From the NCBI RefSeq assembly GCF_025200925.1, contig NZ_CP104174.1, positions 62,001-126,000 on the forward strand: 64,000 nucleotides of DNA, read 5' to 3'. Shown here one piece after another: positions 28,085 through 36,885 of the stretch. The DNA is from Bradyrhizobium sp. CB1015. Lineage in GTDB: Bacteria; Pseudomonadota; Alphaproteobacteria; Rhizobiales; Xanthobacteraceae. The notes beneath the pieces were generated by a model that worked only from the letters and a program-made list of their open reading frames with translations, was not told where the DNA came from and did not search any database. The number at the start of each line of letters is the position of its first letter. The stretch's first letter is position 1. A program made the translations under genes and the position numbers.

Positions 28085-28720
28085 TTACGACGCGCGCTGG
28101 GCCGCGGTCATCACGATGCGGATCAGGTCGGCGGCATTGCGCGCGCCGAGCTTCTTCATGATGTTGGCGCGGTGGTCCTCGATGGTGCGCGGGCTGATGC
28201 CGAGCGTGCGGCCGGCCTCCTTGTTGGAGGCACCGGAGGCGAACTGCTCGAGCACTTCGCGCTCCCTGCGCGTCAGCGGCTCGCGGCCGGGGAAGTGCAG
28301 CGAGCCGAATTTCGGCGACGCGTTCTCCGCCTGCCTGCGTGCATAGGCGCCGATCGCCTCGTCGAGGCGGCCGACGATCTCGCTGCCGCGGAACGGCTTC
28401 TCGATGAAGTCGAGCGCGCCGCTCTTGATCGCGCCCACCGCCATCGCGATGTCGCCCTGCCCGGAGATCATGAAGATCGGCGCCGGATAGTCCTCGCCGT
28501 GTAACTCCTTCAGGATGTCGAGACCCGACTTTCCGGGAATATGCACGTCGAGCAGGATTGCAGCCGGTGTGCGGTTTCGCGCGACCGAGAGCAGCGCTGC
28601 ACCGTCGGCAAAACAAATCACCTCATAGCCCGCCGCCTTCAACACCATCGACAAGGTGTCGCGAACGGCAGGGTCGTCGTCGACCACGAAGATTTCACCG
28701 CGAGAGCTTTGTTCGGCCAT
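28085..28720 (-). CDS. FixJ-like two-component response regulator (receiver plus LuxR HTH)
   Basis: A 211-residue regulator. The receiver has IFVVDDDPAVRDTLSMVLKA, phospho-acceptor Asp in AILLDVHIPGKSGLDILKEL, ISGQGDIAMAVGAIKSGALD and FIEKPFRGSEIV, all typical of FixJ/NarL-like regulators. The LuxR DNA-binding domain reads LTRREREVLEQFASGASNKE and GISPRTIEDHRANIMKKLGA. The start MAEQSSRGE at 28720 is used because the region ahead looks non-coding. It is convergent with the hybrid kinase gene, with only a hairpin repeat between them, and may be part of the same signalling chain. That link is inference. Confidence 0.88.
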   Translation of the reverse strand: MAEQSSRGEIFVVDDDPAVRDTLSMVLKAAGYEVICFADGAALLSVARNRTPAAILLDVHIPGKSGLDILKELHGEDYPAPIFMISGQGDIAMAVGAIKSGALDFIEKPFRGSEIVGRLDEAIGAYARRQAENASPKFGSLHFPGREPLTRREREVLEQFASGASNKEAGRTLGISPRTIEDHRANIMKKLGARNAADLIRIVMTAAQRAS

Positions 28721-28868
28721 GTGCCACATCCGGTTGGCATGAAGGACTCGCGTCCGCGCCAATCGTTATGGCGCTCGGCGCGGATTCGGCCCACCGTATT
28801 TGTACGGGACATGGACTTAACGCACAAGTAGCGGCATCGCGCCTAATTGCACTGGACGGAGAATATCC

Positions 28869-29171
28869 ATGCTAAATTTGGCCGACACGCCGCCTCCCGT
28901 CGCAACGCCCGAAGTCGCGAGCCGTGAGCTGATTGCGGCGGACCTTCGCTTGCTGATCGCACAGATCGAGACCAGCATGCGCCGGATCGCCGCAGCCATG
29001 GACCAAGAACACGGCAGCGATCCGGAAGGTTCCGCAGATGTCGTCGTGCTCGACGACGTCACGCCCCGCTACGCCAGCGCGAGCGCGGCCCTCAATGCCT
29101 GCCGGGCGGGCCTCGGCCACGCCCTACAATGTCTATCGGAATCCGGCAACGCGGCGGACCGCCGCGTCTGA
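28869..29171 (+). CDS. small soluble hypothetical protein
   Basis: A 100-residue protein, mostly helical and acidic, with no signal peptide or membrane segment. It contains SRELIAADLRLLIAQIETSM and ASAALNACRAGLGHALQCLS. No family is recognised. It lies between two oppositely oriented response-regulator genes, and its end approaches the receiver gene on the other strand. The start ATG at 28869 follows a weak purine-rich stretch (acggagaat). Coding is likely because the amino-acid composition is balanced, but this is the least certain gene of the signalling block. Confidence 0.55.
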   Translation: MLNLADTPPPVATPEVASRELIAADLRLLIAQIETSMRRIAAAMDQEHGSDPEGSADVVVLDDVTPRYASASAALNACRAGLGHALQCLSESGNAADRRV

Positions 29172-29191
29172 GCGCATGGCAGCTCCGCAAG

Positions 29192-29695
29192 CTAGGCGCG
29201 GTGCCGTTCCACGATCGCGTCGGTGGCGACACCACCCCAGGTGTGAATCGCCGGCAGGCCCATCGCGGTCTTGCCGAGATTGGCGAGGCTGATGCGCAGC
29301 GCCGCGAGATCCAGCGGCTTCGGCAGGCTCTGGAGCTCGATCCCGACGGAACGGGCGAAGCTGCGGGCGGCACTGCGGCGCTTGCCGTCCATGCCGCTGA
29401 TGACGATCACGGAGCCTGCAAACTTCGCGATCGCCATCTCGCGCAGCACGTCGACGCCGTCGCCATCCTCCAGTACGAGATCGAGCGTCACGCAGTCGAA
29501 GCGCGCGGCGCGAAGCTTCTCGATCGCGTCCGCCACGGATGGCGCCACGGTGACCTCGTGGCCGGCCTGCTTGGCGGCGACCGTGATCAGGCGGCGCTGC
29601 GTGGCGTCGTCGTCGACCACGAGGAGCTGAAGCGCACGCCGCTCGGCGCCGTCGGGCAGGTTTGACGGGATCGGGGAAAGAGAACTTCTGGGCAT
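29192..29695 (-). CDS. response regulator receiver protein with short C-terminal extension
   Basis: A 167-residue protein. Residues 20-140 form a receiver: ALQLLVVDDDATQRRLITVA, phospho-acceptor Asp in FDCVTLDLVLEDGDGVDVLR, VIVISGMDGKRRSAARSFAR, and LQSLPKPLDLAALRISLANL with the conserved Lys. About 30 further residues (MGLPAIHTWGGVATDAIVER) match no output domain known to me. It precedes the PilZ-like and chemotaxis genes on the same strand but is separated by about 140 bases on its 3' side and may be independent. The start MPRSSLSPI is the only reasonable ATG. Confidence 0.82.
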   Translation of the reverse strand: MPRSSLSPIPSNLPDGAERRALQLLVVDDDATQRRLITVAAKQAGHEVTVAPSVADAIEKLRAARFDCVTLDLVLEDGDGVDVLREMAIAKFAGSVIVISGMDGKRRSAARSFARSVGIELQSLPKPLDLAALRISLANLGKTAMGLPAIHTWGGVATDAIVERHRA

Positions 29696-29837
29696 TACCG
29701 TATCCTGACATTGAGAGGGTCAATGGATACACGGCTCGCGCTTAGGCCGCGTAAAGCTGCCGCGAGCAATTGTCTCGGAACTCTTCAGCAAATGTGAAGC
29801 AAAGTGTCGGAAAGCGCAGCGACGGCTGCGGGCGGGA

Positions 29838-30155
29838 TCAGGCCGCGGCGTCGTGGCCGCCGGCCGCACCACGCTTCTTCCGGTTCTTGCCGCGCAGGAA
29901 CTGGATGTCCATTTCGGCGCCGTTGACGCGGACCAGCTCGCAGCGACGATAGGCGAGACCCGTGGACGACAGCAGCAGGAAGAACTCTTTCAGGTTCAAG
30001 CCCTGGATCGAGCCCTCCACCGTGAGAACGGCGTCGGTGTCGGAGATCGCGTTGAGCTTGCAGTCGCGCCGCCAGGTGCCGTCGATGGCCATGATGCAGA
30101 CATCATAACCGCGGCTGAAGGTCACGCGCTCAGCGCCCTTGCCATCCTCGGCCAT
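29838..30155 (-). CDS. PilZ-like domain protein at the end of the chemotaxis operon
   Basis: A 105-residue protein. The middle (RVTFSRGYDVCIMAIDGTWR, then RDCKLNAISDTDAVLTVEGS, then FFLLLSSTGLAYRRCELVRV) has the arrangement of a PilZ beta barrel, with a conserved end GAEMDIQFLRGKN. The usual RxxxR and DxSxxG motifs of c-di-GMP-binding PilZ are only partly present (the second position reads NAISDTDA), so binding is uncertain. The start at 30155 is 2 bases from the cheR stop, so it is the last gene of the che operon. A role in linking c-di-GMP and motility is inference. Confidence 0.7.
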   Translation of the reverse strand: MAEDGKGAERVTFSRGYDVCIMAIDGTWRRDCKLNAISDTDAVLTVEGSIQGLNLKEFFLLLSSTGLAYRRCELVRVNGAEMDIQFLRGKNRKKRGAAGGHDAAA

Positions 30156-30157
30156 GA

Positions 30158-31036
30158 TTATCGTCCCGCCACCGCCGCCATGCGCGGCGCCGCACCGGCG
30201 AGAGCCGGCTTGGCCGCTGCCGCGCGCGGATCGTTCGGCTTGTAGAGGCCGCGCCGCTCCGGAAGCGGCCGGAACGTGTCGGTCAGCCCAACCACGGTTT
30301 CGGCGGCGCCGAGCACCAGGAAGCCGTCGGGCTCGATCTGGCGCGCCAGGCGGTTGAAGATGTTGATCTTGGTGTCCTGATCGAAATAGATCAGCACGTT
30401 GCGGCAGAAGATGACGTCGAAGGTGCCGAGCTGGGCGAAATCGTGCAGCAGGTTGAGCTGGCGGTGCTGGATCATCGCCCGCAATTCGGGATTGATCTGC
30501 CAGGTCTCGCCGGTCTGCTTGAAATATTTCACCAGCATCTGGATCGGCAGGCCGCGCTGCACCTCGAACTGGCTGTAGACGCCGGCCTTGGCCTTCTCCA
30601 GCACCTCTTGCGACAGGTCGGTCGCGATGATCTCGACACGCCAGCCGGTGAGGGCCGCGCCCATCTCCTTCAGGCACATCGCCAGCGAATAGGGCTCCTG
30701 CCCGGTCGAGCCGGCGGCACACCAGATGCGCACGCTGCGCTTAGCCGCGCGCGCCTTGATGATCTCCGGCATGATGTGGTCGCGGAAATGATCGAACGGA
30801 ATCTTGTCGCGGAAGAAGAACGTCTCGTTGGTGGTCATGGCTTCGACCACGTCGGTGATCAGCTGGCGCGAGCCGCCTTGCAGCTTCTGCACGAGCTCGG
30901 CGATGCCGGAGAGTCCGGCCTTGCGGGCCAGCGGCAGCAGGCGGCTTTCGATCAGATATTGCTTGTCTGCGGACAGGTCGAGACCGGAATTATCCTTCAG
31001 GAACTTACGCAGATACTCGTACTCGGTCGGGGTCAC
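30158..31036 (-). CDS. cheR: chemotaxis protein methyltransferase CheR
   Basis: A 292-residue SAM-dependent methyltransferase that adds methyl groups to glutamates of chemoreceptors. The N-terminal helical domain starts TPTEYEYLRKFLKDNSGLDL; MTTNETFFFRDKIPFDHFRD, RIWCAAGSTGQEPYSLAMCL (SAM site) and GTFDVIFCRNVLIYFDQDTK are classic CheR segments. The start is a GTG at 31034-31036, preferred because gagagg precedes it and CheR proteins begin at this point. The C-terminal 30 residues are an extension of unknown use. It lies between cheY and the PilZ-like gene. No cheB is nearby. Confidence 0.93.
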   Translation of the reverse strand: MTPTEYEYLRKFLKDNSGLDLSADKQYLIESRLLPLARKAGLSGIAELVQKLQGGSRQLITDVVEAMTTNETFFFRDKIPFDHFRDHIMPEIIKARAAKRSVRIWCAAGSTGQEPYSLAMCLKEMGAALTGWRVEIIATDLSQEVLEKAKAGVYSQFEVQRGLPIQMLVKYFKQTGETWQINPELRAMIQHRQLNLLHDFAQLGTFDVIFCRNVLIYFDQDTKINIFNRLARQIEPDGFLVLGAAETVVGLTDTFRPLPERRGLYKPNDPRAAAAKPALAGAAPRMAAVAGR

Positions 31037-31097
31037 AGATGGCCTCTCGAAAACTGTACTGGAACATTCTGGCCCAAGCACTTTGGGCCAGACACAC

Positions 31098-31484
31098 TCA
31101 GACCATGGTCTGTCCGACCGGGATCAAACCAACTTCAGCGAACTTGTCGGCGATGATGTCCTTGTCGAAGGGCTTCATGATGTACTCGTTGGCGCCGCCG
31201 CTGAGCGCCTGAGCGATATGAGCCACGTTGTTCTCGGTGGTGCAGAACACCACCTTGGGCTGGTCGCCGCCGGGCAGGCGGCGCATGTGGCCCATGAACT
31301 CGAAGCCGTCCATGACCGGCATGTTCCAGTCGAGCAGCACCGCATCGGGCAGCTGCCGCTGGCAGATCTCGAGCGCCTTCGAGCCGTCCTCGGCCTCGGT
31401 GACCTCGAACTCCAGACCTTCCAGGATCCGGCGCGCGATCTTGCGTACCACGCTGGAATCATCGACCACCAAACACGTCTTCAT
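31098..31484 (-). CDS. cheY: chemotaxis response regulator CheY
   Basis: A 128-residue single receiver. It shows MKTCLVVDDSSVVRKIARRI, phospho-acceptor Asp in PDAVLLDWNMPVMDGFEFMG, VVFCTTENNVAHIAQALSGG and ANEYIMKPFDKDIIADKFAE with the conserved Lys, all typical of CheY in alphaproteobacteria. CheY-P leaves the kinase and acts on the flagellar switch. It lies between cheW and cheR with 31- and 61-base gaps, in one operon with cheA. Confidence 0.93.
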   Translation of the reverse strand: MKTCLVVDDSSVVRKIARRILEGLEFEVTEAEDGSKALEICQRQLPDAVLLDWNMPVMDGFEFMGHMRRLPGGDQPKVVFCTTENNVAHIAQALSGGANEYIMKPFDKDIIADKFAEVGLIPVGQTMV

Positions 31485-31515
31485 TTCGGTTCTCCGGCTT
31501 CGATGTTTCGTTGGC

Positions 31516-31986
31516 TCAGGCAGCCATTTGCGTCTTGGTTTCGAGTTCGAGGACGCGGTCGACGTCGAGGACGACCATGAGCTGGCCGTCGAGGCGGTGG
31601 ACGCCGCCGGCGAGCTTGGCCATGCGGGGGTCGAGGTTGACGGGGTTTTCTTCCTTGCCGTCCTCGGGCAGGCGCAGCACCTCGCCGATCTGGTCGATCA
31701 AGAGGCCGTAGGATTCGCCGCGCAGGTCGACGCCGACCGCCATCGCCGTCTTGCCGTCCTCGTCCTTGGGCAGGCCGAGGCGCGAGCGCATGTCGACCAC
31801 GGTGACGATGCGGCCGCGCAGGTTCAAGACGCCCGCGATCTCGCGCGAGGCCAGCGGCACGCGGGTGACGCGCTCGGGCATGAACACGTCCTGGACGCGG
31901 GAGATCGGCAGGCCGAACAGCTGGCCGCCGATCATCGCGGTGACGTACTCGACCATGGCGCCGTCGCTGGATTGGGTCTTGCTCAT
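31516..31986 (-). CDS. cheW: chemotaxis coupling protein CheW
   Basis: A 156-residue CheW that links receptors to CheA. It carries MVEYVTAMIGGQLFGLPISR, RVPLASREIAGVLNLRGRIV (the NLRG motif) and TVVDMRSRLGLPKDED. The C-terminal part is VHRLDGQLMVVLDVDRVLEL. The start MSKTQSS at 31986 is chosen over a slightly longer frame because CheW begins about here. It follows cheA with a 32-base gap. Confidence 0.93.
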   Translation of the reverse strand: MSKTQSSDGAMVEYVTAMIGGQLFGLPISRVQDVFMPERVTRVPLASREIAGVLNLRGRIVTVVDMRSRLGLPKDEDGKTAMAVGVDLRGESYGLLIDQIGEVLRLPEDGKEENPVNLDPRMAKLAGGVHRLDGQLMVVLDVDRVLELETKTQMAA

Positions 31987-32018
31987 CTGCCTATCTCCTG
32001 ATCCATCCCGCTTAAGAT

Positions 32019-34790
32019 TCAAGCCGCGGCCGCCCGGCTCAGCTCGGAGGCGCCGGCGGCGCCCGCGGTCTGCTCCTTCAGCGCCGCGATCAGACCGGGA
32101 CGGTCGAACTTGGCGACATAGTCGTGGAAGCCGGCCTGACGGCCGCGCTCGATCGCCGCCGGCGACACCAGCGCCGAGAGGCCGATGATCGGCATCGCGG
32201 CGAGATTGTTGTCGGAGCGGATCACTTCGGCGAACTCGAACCCGTTCATGTCGGGCATCTCGATGTCGGTCAGGACCACGTCGAAGCTCTGCGCGCGCAA
32301 AGCCGCGAGGCCCTCCTGCGCGGTCGGCGCGGTGCGGACGCGGTAGCCGGCCGCCTTCAGCACCGGCGCCAGCATGTTGCGGAAGAACGCGCTGTCGTCG
32401 ACCAGCAGCACCGACTGCGAGTGCAGCGACGGCTTCATCTCCTTGCGGGTGAACCAGTCGGCGAACGCCATCGGCAGGAAGTGGCCGACGTCGATCACCT
32501 CGGTGGCCTGGCCCTTGATCACGGCCGAGCCGAGGATGCCGGAGGAGGAGCCGCCGACCTCGATGTTGAGCCGTTCCTCGACGATGTCGATGATCTCGTC
32601 GACGACGAGGCCCATGGAGCGGCCGTCGTCGGCGAACACCAGGATCGGCTGGGCGCCCTGGCTTGCGATGGTGACGCCTTCCATCGCGACCAGCGGCATC
32701 AGCTGCTCGCGGTACTGCACCATGTAGCGGCCGTTACTGAACTCGATCTTGTCGGCGGGCAGCTCCTCCAGGCGCGTGACGAGGCCAAGCGGAACCGCCT
32801 TGGGCTGCGACGAGCCGGCGCGGAACACGAGCAGCGAGGTGGTCTGCTCGCCCGAGCCGATGTGATGGGCGCTGTTCTCGTCGCCCATGTCATGGGCCGA
32901 GGAGCCGGCGGCGCCGAGCGCCTTGGCAATGCCGTTGGGGTCGATGATCATGATGACCGCGCCATCGCCCAGAATGGTGTTGCCGGAGAACATGTCGATG
33001 TGACGCAGTTTCGTCGACATCGGCTTGACCACGATTTCTTCGGTGTGGAACACGCCGTCGACGACGATGCCAAAAGTCTGGCTGCCGACTTGCGTCACCA
33101 CGATGAAGCCGTTCTCGGGATCGGAGGCGGCGCCGTCGTCGATCTTCAGGAGCTTCTTCAGGTGGATCAGCGGCAGCAGCTTGTTGCGCAGCCTGAGCAC
33201 CGCGGTGTCCTTGATGCGCTCGATGCGGTGCTCGGAGTTGGCGCGGGCCCGCACCAGCTCGACCACCGAGAGCTGCGGGATGGCGAAGCGGTCGCCGGCG
33301 GCTTCGACGATCAGCGCCGAGACGATGGCGAGCGTCAGCGGGATCTTGATGGTGACGCTTGAGCCCTCGCCGGCCACGCTCTTGATGTCGATGGTGCCGC
33401 CGATCTGGTCGATATTGGTGCGGACCACGTCCATGCCGACGCCGCGGCCCGAGACCGAGGTGATGGCAGCCGCAGTGGAGAAGCCCGGCGCGAAGATGAA
33501 CTTGTGGATCTGGGCTTCGCTCATCTTCTCGAGCTCGGCCTCGGTGACGAGACCTGAGGAGAGCGCCTTGGCCTTGATCTTCTCGGTGTTGAGGCCTCTG
33601 CCGTTGTCGGCGATGCAGATGATGATGTGGCCGCCCTCGTGATAGGCGGAGAGGCGAATGGTGCCCTGCTCGCCCTTGCCGCTGGCGAGGCGCTCGGCGG
33701 GGGTCTCCAGGCCATGATCGGCGGAGTTGCGCACCATGTGGGTGAGCGGGTCCTTGATCAGGTCGAGCACCTGGCGGTCGAGCTCGGTGTCGGCGCCGTG
33801 CATCTCGAGCTCGATCTGCTTGCCGAGCTCGGATGAGAGGTCGCGGACGATGCGGGGCAGCTTCTGCCAGGCATTGCCGATCGGCTGCATGCGCGTCTTC
33901 ATGACGCCTTCCTGCAGCTCGGCGGTGACGTTGGACAGGCGCTGCAACGGCACCTTGAACTCGGTATCCTCGTTGCGGCGGGAGATCTCCAGCAGCTGGT
34001 TGCGGGTCAGCACCAGCTCGGAGACCATGGTCATCAGGTGCTCCAGCGTATCCACGTTGACGCGGATCGACTGGTTGGCGATGCGCTCGCCCTCGCCCGC
34101 ACTCTCGTCGGCCATCGACTTCTTCGGCGCGGCCCTCTCCTTGGCCGGCTTTGCGGCTTCCTTGGCGGCAGGTGCAGCTTCGGCCTTGATCGCAGCCTTG
34201 GCAACCGGCGCGGGCACCGGCGCTTCGATCGCGGTCTCGCGGAAGGCGCGCTCGAGCTCGTCGAGCGAGACCTCGCCCGGACGCAGCGGACGCTCCAGGG
34301 TCTGCGCGACCAGCGAGCCCGTGGTCATCTCCTTGGCGGGTGCAGCAACAGGGGCTTCCGGCGCCAGCGGCGGCGCATCGGCGACGGGAGTTGAACCTGC
34401 GGCCATCGCGGCCATGCCCTGCTCGACCATCGCCTCCAGCTTGTCGATGAGATCGCGGTCGTTCCCCTCCGGCTCGGCCTCGGTTGCCTCCAGCCCAGCC
34501 AAAATCTCCTTGATGCGGTCGATCGAGGACAGGATCACCGTCACCGCCTCGGCGGTCACCGGCATGCCGTCACGGAATTTGCCCATCAAGGTCTCGCCGG
34601 CATGCGCCAGCGCTTCCAGCCGCGGCAGGCCGAGGAAGCCGCAGGTGCCCTTGATGGTGTGGACCAGGCGGAAGATGTTATCCAGGATCTTGGCGTTGTT
34701 CGGCTCCTGCTCGAACTTCACCAGCTGATTGTCCACGGTGTCCAGGCTCTCGCTGGTCTCCGTCAGAAACTCCCGCAACAGATCATCCAT
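32019..34790 (-). CDS. cheA: chemotaxis histidine kinase CheA with C-terminal receiver (hybrid CheA)
   Basis: A 923-residue kinase. The Hpt domain has RLVHTIKGTCGFLGLPRLEA, with the phosphorylated His near residue 44. A Pro/Ala-rich linker and a Ser-rich basic stretch follow. The dimerisation/HATPase core has IRVNVDTLEHLMTMVSELVL, LTHMVRNSADHGLETPAERL and SVSGRGVGMDVVRTNIDQIG. Two CheW-like domains come next, the first from about 500 and the second beginning near residue 650. The last 120 residues are a receiver (QSVLLVDDSAFFRNMLAPVL, FDVVLTDIEMPDMNGFEFAE, DYVAKFDRPGLIAALKEQ). A receiver on CheA suggests a phosphate sink or a non-flagellar output system. It is the first gene of the operon cheA-cheW-cheY-cheR-PilZ. 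Confidence 0.95.
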   Translation of the reverse strand: MDDLLREFLTETSESLDTVDNQLVKFEQEPNNAKILDNIFRLVHTIKGTCGFLGLPRLEALAHAGETLMGKFRDGMPVTAEAVTVILSSIDRIKEILAGLEATEAEPEGNDRDLIDKLEAMVEQGMAAMAAGSTPVADAPPLAPEAPVAAPAKEMTTGSLVAQTLERPLRPGEVSLDELERAFRETAIEAPVPAPVAKAAIKAEAAPAAKEAAKPAKERAAPKKSMADESAGEGERIANQSIRVNVDTLEHLMTMVSELVLTRNQLLEISRRNEDTEFKVPLQRLSNVTAELQEGVMKTRMQPIGNAWQKLPRIVRDLSSELGKQIELEMHGADTELDRQVLDLIKDPLTHMVRNSADHGLETPAERLASGKGEQGTIRLSAYHEGGHIIICIADNGRGLNTEKIKAKALSSGLVTEAELEKMSEAQIHKFIFAPGFSTAAAITSVSGRGVGMDVVRTNIDQIGGTIDIKSVAGEGSSVTIKIPLTLAIVSALIVEAAGDRFAIPQLSVVELVRARANSEHRIERIKDTAVLRLRNKLLPLIHLKKLLKIDDGAASDPENGFIVVTQVGSQTFGIVVDGVFHTEEIVVKPMSTKLRHIDMFSGNTILGDGAVIMIIDPNGIAKALGAAGSSAHDMGDENSAHHIGSGEQTTSLLVFRAGSSQPKAVPLGLVTRLEELPADKIEFSNGRYMVQYREQLMPLVAMEGVTIASQGAQPILVFADDGRSMGLVVDEIIDIVEERLNIEVGGSSSGILGSAVIKGQATEVIDVGHFLPMAFADWFTRKEMKPSLHSQSVLLVDDSAFFRNMLAPVLKAAGYRVRTAPTAQEGLAALRAQSFDVVLTDIEMPDMNGFEFAEVIRSDNNLAAMPIIGLSALVSPAAIERGRQAGFHDYVAKFDRPGLIAALKEQTAGAAGASELSRAAAA

Positions 34791-35185
34791 GAGCTACGCC
34801 TTACTGACCTGGGCCGCAAACGCGACGTCCGAGCCACCCTTGGCACGGACGGACCCCTATCCTGGATCGTTAGACATCCCCTTTCACAGTCCCGTTAATT
34901 TCATCCTCCGTGCTACTACGGATATTGAAGAGAAGTTTGCGGTTCTGCTGCATGCTGCAGCGCCTTTCGGCGAAACCGCCTCCGCGCCCGCAACTGAGGA
35001 AGCCGCGCGGTAAACGAGCCGATAATTGCGGGACGAGGCGCGTGCGAAAGTCCTGCTCGCGAAGAACGATAGAGCCGGCCCGCAGGCGGTTGGGGCGAGC
35101 CGCACGCAGTCGGCGGCGCTATCGTCGCGCGCGTTCTCGGGCGCTGGGGCGATTTGCGCGGTCCACGCTTGAGGTAAACGAAGGG
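34791..35185. other. intergenic region upstream of cheA
   Basis: No gene or obvious repeat is visible. It must contain the cheA promoter, which fires leftward. I could not identify a convincing -35/-10 or sigma-54 site by eye. Confidence 0.4.
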
Positions 35186-35697
35186 TTACCCCTCGACCGA
35201 AGCGGCTCGTGCCGCGCTAACCGAGCCGCACGGCCGCGGCGAGGTCGCCGCGGGGCGATGCTCTGCCAGGCAATCGTTGATGGCGGCGAGCAGCGCGTGC
35301 GGCGTGAACGGCTTGCGCAGACAACGCGCGGCGCCGAGCTCCAGCGCCATCCGCAGGAAGTCGGGCGCAGGCGAGTTCAGGTTTGCGAAAGCGTAGCCGG
35401 TCATCGCGATCAGCGGAATGACAGGCGCCTGTCGTGGAAAATCCGGATCGATTCGAACCCGCGCATGTGCGGCATGAAGATATCGATGATCATCAGATCG
35501 AATTGCTCGTGCTCGAGGGCGCGCAGTCCGGCTTCACCGCCCTCGGCGATCGTCACCCGAAAATTGTTGCGCTGGAGGTAGACCTCGATGGCCATGCACA
35601 CCATCGGGTCATCGTCGACGACCAGAATATGGCGCAGATCGTCTCGCCCCAATTGAGCTTCCCGTTTCGGCGATTCAACGATTGAACCGTGGGGCAC
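35186..35697 (-). pseudogene. response regulator receiver with a one-base frameshift
   Basis: The first part (GTG start at 35697 with aaggag upstream) is a normal receiver N-terminus: HILVVDDDPMVCMAIEVYLQ and FDLMIIDIFMPHMRGFESIR. It reads out of frame after IFHDR and stops at 35410. The rest continues in another frame as VIPLIAMTGYAFANLNSPAP and ARCLRKPFTPHALLAAINDC. A missing G near 35427-35428 (minus strand gacagg|cgcctg, where gacagggcgcct is expected) explains the shift: adding one base gives DRAPVIPLIAMTG. The intact form would belong to the same subfamily as the receiver at 23906-24325. It could be a real inactivation or a sequencing error. Confidence 0.8.
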
Positions 35698-36007
35698 GCC
35701 TTTCTCCTTTGCTTGCGATGAGAGATGCAACAAACGTCGTTTGCGGAAGCGGACGAGGCGACGCGAGCCGGCACGATGGCCAGCGCGGATGCAATGCCTT
35801 CCAGCTCCTGAGGCCCCCTTGCCGCTTATTCCCGCGTACGCGTTGCAGGACGGCCGCCTCGTCAGCGAATCAGTGTGCGCTTCTTAATTCCGCCGCCTGT
35901 CTGCCCTCTAACGGGTATATGGACGACGCCACAACCTTTAGATTAGTATTTGCACGCCGTGCAACTGAGTGCGCCCACCGTCCATCGAATCCGCCGGATC
36001 GACCTGC
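35698..36007. other. intergenic region between divergent receiver and Crp/Fnr genes
   Basis: No gene is visible. The stretch should hold the promoters of both divergent genes. I saw no repeat family member and no clear regulator palindrome. Confidence 0.4.
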
Positions 36008-36718
36008 ATGACCGTGAGCCGCCCCCCGCCCAATCAGCTGCTGCAACTGCTCGACGCGGCGGATTTGGATCTGCTGCGTCCGCACCTCGCGACGTTCGAA
36101 ATGGTCAGCAAATCTGTCGTGGGCGAGGTCGGCATTGCGCCGCGACATGTCTACTTCCCGCATGGTGGATCCGTTTCGATCAGGGTGAGCCTGTCCGAAG
36201 GACAGACGATCGAAATTGCGATGCTGGGCCGCGACGGCGTCGTGGGGGCTGGTGCGGCACTTGCCGACGGCATCTCGCCGATGGACGCGCTTGTGCTGTT
36301 CCCAGGAGTTGCTTCCGTGCTCGAAATCGGGGTCTTCCGCGCGGTCGCGGCGGCGAGCGCGCGGTTTCGCAAGCTGATGGTCCGCCACGAGCAGGTCATG
36401 CTCGCGCATGCGCAGCAATCGCTGCTCTGCAATACGTCGCATCCGGTCGAGGCGCGGCTCGCGCGCTGGCTGCTCCGCGCCCGCGACCTGTCCGACAGCC
36501 CGATCCTACCGCTGACCCAGGAGGCGCTGGCGCAGATGATCGGCGTCCGCCGCAACGCAATCTCGCTGGTAGCGCATGCGCTGCAGCGGGCCGGCATCAT
36601 TCGCTACAGCCGCGGCCATATCGAGATCGTCGATGTGCAGGCGCTGCTGACGAGGTCCTGCGGCTGCTATTCGGCGGTGAAGGCCCATCACCTGCGCCTG
36701 CTGGGAGCCGTGGCGTGA
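36008..36718 (+). CDS. Crp/Fnr-family transcription regulator, first of a tandem pair
   Basis: A 236-residue regulator. The effector domain includes PRHVYFPHGGSVSIRVSLSE and IEIAMLGRDGVVGAGAALAD, and the HTH domain has LPLTQEALAQMIGVRRNAIS followed by LVAHALQRAGIIRYSRGHIE. The recognition helix GVRRNAISLV differs from the usual R...SR pattern of Crp. No FNR Cys cluster is visible, so the signal is unknown. The next gene is a clear paralogue. The start MTVSRPPPNQL at 36008 is preferred to the frame opening 13 codons earlier. Confidence 0.85.
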   Translation: MTVSRPPPNQLLQLLDAADLDLLRPHLATFEMVSKSVVGEVGIAPRHVYFPHGGSVSIRVSLSEGQTIEIAMLGRDGVVGAGAALADGISPMDALVLFPGVASVLEIGVFRAVAAASARFRKLMVRHEQVMLAHAQQSLLCNTSHPVEARLARWLLRARDLSDSPILPLTQEALAQMIGVRRNAISLVAHALQRAGIIRYSRGHIEIVDVQALLTRSCGCYSAVKAHHLRLLGAVA

Positions 36719-36885
36719 CGGGAGCACGAAGCGATCCCCGTATGCCGAATTGCACGCAGCATCGATGCATCGCCAGGGCCGGACAACTTGTCTCAATTGC
36801 CAATAAATCCCGACGCGAAGATGATGGGACTTACCCACGCACGACGTGATACGCGCGTTGCGAATCCGAAGGTGCAGGGGGAACG

